64,000 nucleotides of DNA from Parasutterella secunda. Lineage in GTDB: Bacteria; Pseudomonadota; Gammaproteobacteria; Burkholderiales; Burkholderiaceae_F. The notes beneath the pieces are model-generated. The model saw nothing but the letters and a program-made list of their open reading frames with translations. It made no database searches and was not told the origin of the DNA. A program made the position numbers and the translations under genes. The stretch lies in NCBI RefSeq assembly GCF_016901835.1, contig NZ_JACJKX010000001.1, positions 1 to 64,000 of the forward strand. Reading direction: 5' to 3'. This document shows, piece after piece, positions 19,040-26,802 of this stretch. Within the stretch, counting starts at the first letter, position 1, and the number at the start of each line of letters is the position of its first letter.

Positions 19040-20407
19040 TTAGAAGCGATATTGCATTTGGACGCCAAGTAAATAGGCATCCAAGGTGTCGTATTCACCA
19101 ACCTTTTCACCGCCAACGCGATCATAAAGATCCTTGTCACCCACCCCCATCAGATAGGTTGCACCCATATCGAATTGCAGATCCTTCGTGGCATACCAGG
19201 AGGCACCCAAGGACAACCAGAGGCGATCAGTATCCGGAATCACAGCCATACGGGTGTCTTGTTTGTCAATCGGGCTCGTTTCATAAGCGATACCGCCACG
19301 AACCGTAAAGTCGCTGTTGATCTTATAGTCTGCGCCAATGGAGAAGAGCCAGGTATCCTGCCAAGCATTTTCAATCTTGGTTTCAGATAATTGTCCTAAC
19401 TTATCGATAGCATTTGGATCACGAATGAAGCCTTGCGGCAACTTTCCAACCAAACTCCCCATATCAACAGGACTGCTATTGTGAATCTTTAAAGTATCGA
19501 AGTTCGACCAATTTGCCCAACGAATCAAACCGGACAAACGCAATTGATCCGTAGCTTCCCAAGTACCTGTCAACATAACCGTATCCGGTGTTTTCAAGCT
19601 TGCTGAAGAATTAACCGTCAAAGAATTCATAGGCATACCAACACCAGTCGTGATAGTCTCTAACAGTTGACTATTCGTTAAATTGGTATGACCGTCGGCA
19701 TCATGAGTAATGGCTGAACGGTAAGCCAAACCAAAACGTAATTTGTCTGTCGGACTGATCATAACACCTAAATTGAAACCCCAATCCCAACTATCGGCTT
19801 CCAATTTAGCGTGACCAATACTTAAATCTCTTGTATTTTTGCCGTCAGGGGAAACAGTCAAACTACCCATGCCCATACCGAGTTTAGCTTTTGCATATTG
19901 GACAGAAACACCGGCACCCAAGCTAATAAAGTCACTCACCTTATAAGCAATGTTCGGATTCATATCGAAGGTATAAATCTTAGAGGACGTACCACGTTGG
20001 TTTTGAGACCAATTGCGATCGTATTCCGTACCCATGCCGAAAGGAACGGTCATGGCAAAACCCAACCAGATCTTATCGTTAACTTGGTGAGTCACGTAAC
20101 CGGCAGGAATCATTTGTCCTTTCAAACGGCCGTTTTCAGAGTCACCATCAATGCCATCGTAATCAGCATTGATACTAATCCAGGTCGTACCGGCTTGGAA
20201 TCGCGTGCCTTCCAACAAAGTCATACCGGCGGGGTTGTAGTGAACAGCAGACAAATCGTCACCGACGATACCGGCACCGGCGTAAGCGCGGCCCAGGCCC
20301 AAAGAGGATTGTTCCGTTAATTGGAAACCGGCGGCAAAAGCCGTAGACACTGCTACAGAAACGCCAGTCAACACTAACGCAGCAGCACTCTTTTTCATGA
20401 AAGACAT
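19040..20407 (-). CDS. fadL: FadL-family outer membrane protein
   Basis: 455-aa outer-membrane beta-barrel of the FadL/TodX family, which imports long-chain fatty acids or other hydrophobic compounds. Signal peptide about 1-26 (ends STAFAA), then the family-diagnostic GFQLTEQSSLGLGRAYAG and AVHYNPAGM near the start of the mature protein (hatch domain), and alternating amphipathic strands ending in QMQYRF, the C-terminal aromatic signal for BAM assembly. Start ATG 20407 has GGAG 7 nt upstream; the frame is open 33 nt further but without a site. The leader contains a terminator-like hairpin. Substrate cannot be told from sequence. Confidence 0.93.
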   Translation of the reverse strand: MSFMKKSAAALVLTGVSVAVSTAFAAGFQLTEQSSLGLGRAYAGAGIVGDDLSAVHYNPAGMTLLEGTRFQAGTTWISINADYDGIDGDSENGRLKGQMIPAGYVTHQVNDKIWLGFAMTVPFGMGTEYDRNWSQNQRGTSSKIYTFDMNPNIAYKVSDFISLGAGVSVQYAKAKLGMGMGSLTVSPDGKNTRDLSIGHAKLEADSWDWGFNLGVMISPTDKLRFGLAYRSAITHDADGHTNLTNSQLLETITTGVGMPMNSLTVNSSASLKTPDTVMLTGTWEATDQLRLSGLIRWANWSNFDTLKIHNSSPVDMGSLVGKLPQGFIRDPNAIDKLGQLSETKIENAWQDTWLFSIGADYKINSDFTVRGGIAYETSPIDKQDTRMAVIPDTDRLWLSLGASWYATKDLQFDMGATYLMGVGDKDLYDRVGGEKVGEYDTLDAYLLGVQMQYRF

Positions 20408-20432
20408 TGTTTTCTCCGAATGGGAAAAGTTA

Positions 20433-20484
20433 CAAAACAAAAACGCAAAGGTTTTGGAACAAGCAAGAATTCAGAACCTTTGCG
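20433..20484 (-). promoter_or_regulatory. Terminator-like hairpin in the fadL leader (possible attenuator)
   Basis: On the minus strand, CGCAAAGGTT (20475-20484) and AACCTTTGCG (20444-20453) form a perfect 10-bp stem with a 21-nt loop, followed directly by TTTTTGTTTT. The fadL ATG lies only about 26 nt past the T-run, leaving no room for a promoter in between, so the fadL promoter must be upstream and the hairpin must lie in the leader. It could also simply end the upstream DUF4870-like gene. Confidence 0.6.
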
Positions 20485-20593
20485 CTTTCCGAAACGGAGA
20501 AATTTTGCGGATTTTTTGTAGCGATTTTTTACGCTTTTTATTAGTACAAACCCTAATATTACCCTAAACGGTTTAATCTGCTGATTAAGTTTC

Positions 20594-21013
20594 TCAATTA
20601 GAAAATATGGGACGATATTGACGCAGGCGTAACCAACCGACAATGATCCGATAAGCCACCCAGATTCCTAAAATCACAAAACCGGTCAACCAAATAAAAG
20701 GACCGATCACCAAAGGCGTCAACACAATCCCCACGATCGCGACCAAAATAGTCCAAACCATGCCGTACCAAAATGTTCGGATTTGCCAAGAAAAATGCGA
20801 CTGCAGGAAAGTTCCTCTGGCATCGGGCGCCATAATGTAATTTAAAATCACCGCCGCAATAGAAGGCCAACCGAATAAAAACGCTGAAATAATGGTCGCC
20901 CCGGTCATTAAGCCGATGACAATGCTTAATCCATGCAGGATATAAACCAACTGTGTCACAAATAAGAGACTCTTTTTCGGGCCCCCATCGTTGTAATTGG
21001 TCAAGTCCGACAT
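20594..21013 (-). CDS. DUF4870-like membrane protein
   Basis: 139 aa with four predicted membrane segments (about 18-35, 42-62, 78-100, 104-128). The pattern resembles DUF4870-type proteins found widely in Neisseria and other betaproteobacteria: short hydrophilic N-terminus, LVYILHGLSIVIG, an SHFSWQIRTFW signature between helices 2 and 3, and a terminal aromatic/basic tail (RLRQYRPIF). No function is established. Upstream of fadL on the same strand with a 186-nt gap. Confidence 0.75.
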   Translation of the reverse strand: MSDLTNYNDGGPKKSLLFVTQLVYILHGLSIVIGLMTGATIISAFLFGWPSIAAVILNYIMAPDARGTFLQSHFSWQIRTFWYGMVWTILVAIVGIVLTPLVIGPFIWLTGFVILGIWVAYRIIVGWLRLRQYRPIFSN

Positions 21014-21142
21014 TTTTATATTTCCTTCAATTTATAATTTCCCATGCACAAAACTTAGCACACTTGCACTAAAGCCTGCGTAAGTTTTTAGTCTTTCATA
21101 CATTTTTTCACTGAAACCAACATCTGAAGCAAGGAGAAAGCC

Positions 21143-21799
21143 GTGAGACTGTTATTGGTAGAAGACGACCCGATGATCGGTGAAAGCGTCGTTGACGGTC
21201 TTACCGACGAAGGGTATGCAGTTGATTGGGTTCAGGACGGTCATTCGGCTCTGCTGGCACTCAGAACCACTGAATTCTCACTGGTTATTTTGGATTTAGG
21301 GTTGCCCGGCAAGGACGGCATTAAGGTACTCGAAGAAATGCGAGCCGAGAGAAATCTGACACCGGTTTTAGTGACTACCGCTCGGGACACGGTGGAAGAC
21401 CGTATTAAAGGATTGGATGCCGGGGCAGATGATTACCTTATCAAACCTTTCGATTTGGATGAGCTTTTTGCCCGTATCCGTGCCCTGCTTCGCCGCTCGG
21501 CCGGTCGAGCAGAACCTATGATTGAACGCGGGCGCCTTCAAATTAAACCCGCAACCCATGAAGTCATCTATAACGGTGAATCCATTCTCCTCTCAAGTAA
21601 AGAGTTTGCTTTGCTTTTAGCCTTGGCCGAGCGACCGGGACTGGTACTGTCTCGACCTCAGTTGGAAGAAAAACTCTACAACTGGGACTCTTCCATCGGC
21701 AGTAACGCCATTGAGGTTCACATTCATCACCTGAGAAAAAAACTCAGTGAAGATGCCATTAAAACCGTTCGTGGTGTGGGCTATATCCTTGAGACCTAA
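21143..21799 (+). CDS. Two-component response regulator, OmpR family
   Basis: 218 aa. Receiver domain with acidic pocket (EDD, residues 7-9), phospho-acceptor Asp 51 in SLVILDLGLPGKDG, TTAR switch residue and Lys 101-ish in DYLIKPFDLDEL; then a C-terminal winged helix (about 125-217) with LLLALAERPG, AIEVHIHHLRKKL and TVRGVGYIL. Closest in style to QseB/TctD/PmrA regulators. Start is GTG with AAGGAG 7 nt upstream. The kinase gene follows after 5 nt, and a DegP-type protease after that, which suggests envelope-stress or environmental sensing. Confidence 0.93.
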   Translation: MRLLLVEDDPMIGESVVDGLTDEGYAVDWVQDGHSALLALRTTEFSLVILDLGLPGKDGIKVLEEMRAERNLTPVLVTTARDTVEDRIKGLDAGADDYLIKPFDLDELFARIRALLRRSAGRAEPMIERGRLQIKPATHEVIYNGESILLSSKEFALLLALAERPGLVLSRPQLEEKLYNWDSSIGSNAIEVHIHHLRKKLSEDAIKTVRGVGYILET

Positions 21800-21804
21800 T
21801 CAGT

Positions 21805-23121
21805 ATGTATTCCATTCGTGATCGGCTCTTATGGACTTTCTGCATCGCCTTGCTGGTTGCAGGCGTAGCGGCGACCTACATGACCTTTATTTCGGCTCGT
21901 GGTGAAGTCGACCGTTTTCTGGATACCGAACTGCAACAAATCGCTTTATCGCTCAGTGCCCACACTGACGGAGACCTGCCGGAGATGAAATCCACGGGCA
22001 CGGACGAACAGCATATTGTTATCCAGTTAAGAGACACGGTCACCGGACGAACACACCTGTCAAGCAAGCTCTCAACTCCTTTTCCAGAGCCTACCATCAA
22101 AGGCTTTACCAACATTCGACACGAAGGACAAACCTGGCGCATCTTTTCACTCACCGATCGCAATCTGTCCATCATTACTGCTCAACCGGTTGATGTTCGT
22201 GTGCGTTTAGCTTTTTCTTCAGCCCTACACATTCTTCAGCCCCTTGTTTTGTTGCTGCCTTTCCTTGTAGTAGCCGTCTGGCTTTTGGTAGGCCAAGGGC
22301 TGGCAAGCTTAAACCGTACAGCCAAAATCGTATCCACCCGCTCATCGACCTCTCTTGAACCCCTACCGGTCAACAGTCTGCCTGTTGAAGTCAAGCAGCT
22401 TGTTTTGGCCTTAAATGACCTTTTAGCCAAACTCGAACAGAGTCTTGAAACCCAAAAGCGTTTTGCTTCCGACGCGGCTCATGAATTACGTACTCCTCTC
22501 ACTGCTTTAAAGCTTCAGGTGCAATTGGCCGAACGGGCAAAAACCGACGAGAGCCGTCAAAAAGCCTTCTCCCGTTTACACGCCGGCATCGATCGTGCCA
22601 CAGGCTTAGTCCAGCAACTGCTGGTCATCGCTCGGTTGGATCCCGATGCTCATAAAAAACCCTTTGTGACCGTCAACCTTGAAGAAGTTCTCAAAAGCGT
22701 TGTCGATGAACTCACCGTCTTAGCTCAACAGAAAAATATTGCCCTTGAGAGTATCTCAAGCCCCCTTTGTGTTGACGGAATGGAAAATGCTCTGAAGCTT
22801 CTGATCACCAACCTCACGGATAACGCCATTCGCTACACCCAAGAGGGCGGCCGTATTCGGCTGACGGTTCGTTCAGAAGATGAATGGGCAGTTATTGAAG
22901 TCTGTGATAACGGGCCCGGCATTGCACCGCAGGAGCGAGAACGAGTATTTGACCGTTTTTACCGGGCATTGGGAACCAAAGCACAGGGGCATGGCTTGGG
23001 TCTTGCCATCGTCAAGCGTATTGTGGAAATTCATCACGGATCAATCGCAGTTGACGACGGTTTAGACAACACGGGCACGACTATGCGCATTAAATTACCC
23101 ATGCATACGCCGTCTCGCTAG
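21805..23121 (+). CDS. Sensor histidine kinase of a two-component system
   Basis: 438 aa. Membrane helices about 8-30 and 150-172 flank a ~120-residue periplasmic sensor. Cytoplasmic part: H-box SDAAHELRTPLTALKLQ (phospho-His about 231), N-box LLITNLTDNAIRYTQ, G1 DNGPGIAP, F/G2 GHGLGLAIVKRIVEIHHG. Partner of the preceding regulator. The periplasmic domain type (2CSK-N-like) resembles QseC/TctE kinases. What it senses cannot be read from sequence. Confidence 0.93.
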   Translation: MYSIRDRLLWTFCIALLVAGVAATYMTFISARGEVDRFLDTELQQIALSLSAHTDGDLPEMKSTGTDEQHIVIQLRDTVTGRTHLSSKLSTPFPEPTIKGFTNIRHEGQTWRIFSLTDRNLSIITAQPVDVRVRLAFSSALHILQPLVLLLPFLVVAVWLLVGQGLASLNRTAKIVSTRSSTSLEPLPVNSLPVEVKQLVLALNDLLAKLEQSLETQKRFASDAAHELRTPLTALKLQVQLAERAKTDESRQKAFSRLHAGIDRATGLVQQLLVIARLDPDAHKKPFVTVNLEEVLKSVVDELTVLAQQKNIALESISSPLCVDGMENALKLLITNLTDNAIRYTQEGGRIRLTVRSEDEWAVIEVCDNGPGIAPQERERVFDRFYRALGTKAQGHGLGLAIVKRIVEIHHGSIAVDDGLDNTGTTMRIKLPMHTPSR

Positions 23122-23250
23122 CCTTTGTTACAAATAAGGCCTGATCGAAACAACCCGACAAACACAACAAAGCGGTTTTTTATTATCGTTTCACTATTCG
23201 GCAAGTATGAGATCGTCTGTTGCCTAAAGAATTTATTGGGAGAAAAATTC

Positions 23251-24684
23251 ATGATTCAACGTAATACATTAAAAGTGGCCGCGCTGACGGTTGCGTTAGC
23301 GGCTGCATTTTCCTTTATGCCCGCAGCCCAAGCGGAAGGTTCGTTTTTCTCTTCGGACAGTAGTGCCACTCAAGCGGCTTTGCCGGACTTTACGAAATTA
23401 GTGGAAGAAAATGGTAAAGGTGTTGTCAATATCTCAACCATTCGCAATGCCCGCACGCAAACCGTTCAATCTCCGTTCCCCGGGCTTGACGACCGCACTG
23501 CTGAACTTTTCCGCCGTTTTGGTTTTCCGATTGTGCCCTTCGGACCGCAAGAGCAACGGGTACCGGAGCAACGCGGCACAGGTTCCGGTTTCATCATCTC
23601 CTCTGACGGCGTCATTCTTACCAATGCTCACGTGGTTGAAGGAGCCGATGAAATTCGTGTCCGTCTGACGGATAACCGTGAATTCTCAGGTAAAGTTTTA
23701 GGACTGGACAAAAAGACCGATATTGCTGTCATTAAGATTGACGCCAAAAATCTGCCCGTTCTTAAGATCGGCTCTTCAGAGCAACTTAAGGTCGGCGAAT
23801 GGGTTGCCGCTATCGGCTCTCCGTTCGGCTTAGATAATACGGTTACGGCAGGCATTGTCTCGGCTAAAAGTCGTGCCCTTCCTTCCGAAGAATACGTCCC
23901 GTTTATCCAAACCGACGTAGCCGTTAACCCCGGGAACTCCGGCGGTCCGCTCTTTAATATGAAGGGAGAAGTCGTTGGGATTAACTCTCAAATTTTCTCT
24001 ACTTCCGGCGGCTTCATGGGACTGTCTTTCTCCATCCCGATTGATCTAGCCATTCAGATTAAGGATCAACTCATTGAAAACGGTCGGGTCATTCGGGGAC
24101 GAATCGGCGTCGGTATCCAAGCGGTCACGCAGGATTTGGCTGAAGCGTTCGGTATGAAGACACCACGCGGAGCTGTGATTACCCAACTTGAAAAAGATCA
24201 GCCCGGTGAAAAGGCTGGCTTAAAAGTCGGTGATATTGTTGTGGCTTTGAACGGACAGGCAATCAACAGTGCCAATGACCTTCCGGTGAAGATCTCTGCG
24301 ATGAAACCGGGAACCAAGGCTAAGCTCACCGTTTTACGCAATGGCAAAGAACAAGACATTACAGTAACCGTAGCAGAGAACCCCGAAGACAGTGTCAGTC
24401 CGAACGAATCCAAGCAAACTCAAGGCAAGCTTGGTGTTTCCGTTCGTGCCTTAAGTGAGCAGGAATTGAAAGACCTGGATCTGACTAACGGACTGTTGGT
24501 GACTGAAGTTCGGGCTGCTGCCGCACGGGCCGGCCTGATGCCTCGGGATATTATCTTAAGTGCCAATGGTAAGAGCGTGAAAACTGTCGGTGATTTACGC
24601 CGTGCCGTATCGGGCGCTGAGAAAGTGGCCCTTTTGGTGCAACGTCAAAATTCCCGCATTTTCATTGCGGTTGATCTGAAGTAA
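23251..24684 (+). CDS. degP: Periplasmic serine endoprotease, DegP/MucD type
   Basis: HtrA-family protease/chaperone for misfolded envelope proteins. 477 aa from the ATG at 23251 (GGGAGA upstream): signal peptide to AAQA (about 1-28), trypsin-like domain with catalytic His in LTNAHVVEGA, Asp in DKKTDIAVIKI and Ser in NPGNSGGPLFN, then two PDZ domains (about 265-355 and 385-470). An in-frame start at 23125 would add 42 residues before the signal peptide and is rejected. It follows the two-component genes by 129 nt, so it may be under their control. Confidence 0.95.
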   Translation: MIQRNTLKVAALTVALAAAFSFMPAAQAEGSFFSSDSSATQAALPDFTKLVEENGKGVVNISTIRNARTQTVQSPFPGLDDRTAELFRRFGFPIVPFGPQEQRVPEQRGTGSGFIISSDGVILTNAHVVEGADEIRVRLTDNREFSGKVLGLDKKTDIAVIKIDAKNLPVLKIGSSEQLKVGEWVAAIGSPFGLDNTVTAGIVSAKSRALPSEEYVPFIQTDVAVNPGNSGGPLFNMKGEVVGINSQIFSTSGGFMGLSFSIPIDLAIQIKDQLIENGRVIRGRIGVGIQAVTQDLAEAFGMKTPRGAVITQLEKDQPGEKAGLKVGDIVVALNGQAINSANDLPVKISAMKPGTKAKLTVLRNGKEQDITVTVAENPEDSVSPNESKQTQGKLGVSVRALSEQELKDLDLTNGLLVTEVRAAAARAGLMPRDIILSANGKSVKTVGDLRRAVSGAEKVALLVQRQNSRIFIAVDLK

Positions 24685-24694
24685 CGTAGAGAAA

Positions 24695-24726
24695 AAAGCC
24701 GGAGTCTTTTTACGGATTCCGGCTTT
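24695..24726. terminator. Bidirectional terminator between degP and the TetR gene
   Basis: Stem AAAGCCGGAGTC (24695-24706) with GATTCCGGCTTT (24715-24726), one G-T wobble, 8-nt loop, A-run before and T-rich sequence after. Convergent gene ends on both sides. Confidence 0.85.
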
Positions 24727-24730
24727 ATCT

Positions 24731-25336
24731 TTAACCCTTAAGCGATTGCAGTTCTCTGATTTGTTGCTTGAGCTTTTCTCTGGGCGTGTAAATTCGATCC
24801 GCCACTTGCTCACACACCGCATCAAAATCAAGACTGGGGTTACGCAGGAATCTCAGTCCTAATCCTTCAATCGTAGCCATTCCCAACTCGACCCTTATCC
24901 AATCCATCGGATCTTCGCTATCGGGGTAGCAAATATCCTTTAGGTGGGTACGGGCCTTGACGTCAGCCACTTGCAAAACTTTCTCAAGCTCGGGATCGTG
25001 ACTGGCTTCGGCCAGCAATTCAAGAGATAAAATGATTCTTTCTTTTTTGAGCGCTTGTCCCAAGATTCGCTTCACTTGGTCTAACGTTTCCTGATAACTG
25101 CCCTGACTTTCCTGAAGCGCACAGGAATTTTTATAAAAATCCTCCATGCCTCTGGAAATAACTTCCTCAATGATGGCTGTCTTACTCGGGAAATAGTTAT
25201 AAATATGCCCCGCACTCATCCCGAATTCCCGAGCGATGTCGGCCATACCCGTAGCATGAAAGCCCTTCGTCACAAAACACTTGTGCGCCGCGTTGATAAT
25301 TTCCTCGCGGCGCTGTTGTGCCAGATTTTTTGCCAT
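24731..25336 (-). CDS. TetR-family repressor of the efflux operon
   Basis: 201 aa. N-terminal helix-turn-helix (about 10-55: RREEIINAAHKCFVTKGFHA, GMADIAREFGMSAGHIYNYF) and a variable ligand domain. Its start is 3 nt after the stop of the outer-membrane efflux gene, making it the last cistron of the RND operon. By analogy with AcrR/TtgR-type regulators it should repress the operon by binding the GACTGAACGTTCATTCAGTC palindrome in the promoter, about 6 kb upstream; this is inference. Relieved by hydrophobic pump substrates in known relatives. Confidence 0.88.
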   Translation of the reverse strand: MAKNLAQQRREEIINAAHKCFVTKGFHATGMADIAREFGMSAGHIYNYFPSKTAIIEEVISRGMEDFYKNSCALQESQGSYQETLDQVKRILGQALKKERIILSLELLAEASHDPELEKVLQVADVKARTHLKDICYPDSEDPMDWIRVELGMATIEGLGLRFLRNPSLDFDAVCEQVADRIYTPREKLKQQIRELQSLKG

Positions 25337-25339
25337 ACG

Positions 25340-26800
25340 TTAAGCCTCGCTTTTCGTCTCAACTGTGGCGGGGGCTTGTTCGGTCTTTTGTTCGATATCC
25401 ACGGCTCCGCCACCCAAGGTCTTGTAGAGCGTCACCAAACTCATGGCTCGGGCCTGTTGGGCCACTGCCAATTGCGTTTGAGCACTGACATATTGACGTT
25501 GAGAATCCAAAACGGTGAGGAAGCTTTCCGATCCGTGACGATAACGAGCCTGAGCTAATTCGTAAGCCTGTTTGGTCGCATCGGCATACTCTTGCGTAGC
25601 CTTAAGTTCGCGCTCAATCGTACCTTCGGTGGCTAAAGCATCCGCTACCTCACGGAAGGCTGTTTGAATGGCCTTTTCATAATCGGCCACAGCGATATCG
25701 CGCTCGGTTTCAGACACACGCAACGTTGCCCAGTTGGCTCCGCCCGTGAAAATCGGTAACGAAATGGAGGGAGTAAAACTCCATATACGCGTACCGCCCG
25801 AGAAAAGATCGTTGAGTTCCGTAGCCCCTGTACCACCTGAGGCCACTAAGGTAATTCTCGGGAAGAAATTGGCCCGTGCCGCACCGATGTCAGCATTGGC
25901 TGCCATCAACGTGTACTCGGCCTGAGCAATATCCGGACGATTTAAGAGCACCTCAGAAGGAACACCCTTCGGAAGCATACCGGCGAGCGTCACCACCTCA
26001 ACCTTAGTGGGCAGTAATTCCTCAGGAACATCCGTTCCCACCAACAGCGCCAAAGCATTTAAGTCTTGAGCCACCGCGCGTTGAGAGGAGGCATAAGAGG
26101 CTTGTGCACTTGCGTACATTTGCTTGGCCTGATTGAGTTCGAGCAAATTAATGGCGCCCGCCTTGTAGCTTGCCTCAGAGAGCTTATAGGACTGTTCCTG
26201 ACTGTCGAGTGTTTCCTTGGCAAAAGCCAACAGCGAGCGATCAGCGCCCAATTGCAGCCACAGGTTCGCTGTTTCAGCAATCAACGTTACTCGAGAGCTC
26301 TTTCTGGCCTCTTCAGTAGCAAAATATTGGTTAAGAGCCTCATCACTCAAACTGCGAATACGTCCGAAGAGATCAAGCTCGTAAGAAGCCATGGCAAGAT
26401 TGGCCGAATAGACATGATTGACCGTATCCTGCCCTGTTGCACTCAACGTTCTGGGGGTTCCGGTGTGATCACCGGAACCGGTTGCTGAAATGCTAGGTAA
26501 AAATTCTGAACGCTGAATGTTATAAGCGTAACGCATCCTTTGAACATTTAACATCGCCACTCGATAGTCACGATTGTTATCCAGTGTCATTTGGATGACT
26601 TTGCGTAAACGCTCATCGGTAAAGAATTCCCGCCAGTCAGGAAGCGCCTGTTGGTTAAGTTTGGCGTCCGCATAGGCTTCCCCCGACGGCCAAGCCGTCA
26701 GAATCGGAGCTTGAGGACGCTCATAGCTGGGAGCCATAGACATGCAACCTGTCAAGGCCAAAGCGGCCACCAGCGGCATGAATTTAAAAGTCTTACGCAT
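25340..26800 (-). CDS. Outer-membrane efflux lipoprotein (NodT/OprM type)
   Basis: 486 aa. Lipoprotein signal with lipobox LTGC (Cys 19), then two OEP repeats: LTLDNNRDYRVAMLNVQRMR near residue 90 and the equivalent helices near 300, plus SISLPIFTGGANWATLRVSE and YRHGSESFLTVLDSQRQYVSAQ, all typical of RND outer-membrane factors. It forms the TolC-like exit duct of the pump encoded upstream. Start is 2 nt after the transporter stop codon. Confidence 0.94.
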   Translation of the reverse strand: MRKTFKFMPLVAALALTGCMSMAPSYERPQAPILTAWPSGEAYADAKLNQQALPDWREFFTDERLRKVIQMTLDNNRDYRVAMLNVQRMRYAYNIQRSEFLPSISATGSGDHTGTPRTLSATGQDTVNHVYSANLAMASYELDLFGRIRSLSDEALNQYFATEEARKSSRVTLIAETANLWLQLGADRSLLAFAKETLDSQEQSYKLSEASYKAGAINLLELNQAKQMYASAQASYASSQRAVAQDLNALALLVGTDVPEELLPTKVEVVTLAGMLPKGVPSEVLLNRPDIAQAEYTLMAANADIGAARANFFPRITLVASGGTGATELNDLFSGGTRIWSFTPSISLPIFTGGANWATLRVSETERDIAVADYEKAIQTAFREVADALATEGTIERELKATQEYADATKQAYELAQARYRHGSESFLTVLDSQRQYVSAQTQLAVAQQARAMSLVTLYKTLGGGAVDIEQKTEQAPATVETKSEA

Positions 26801-26802
26801 GT

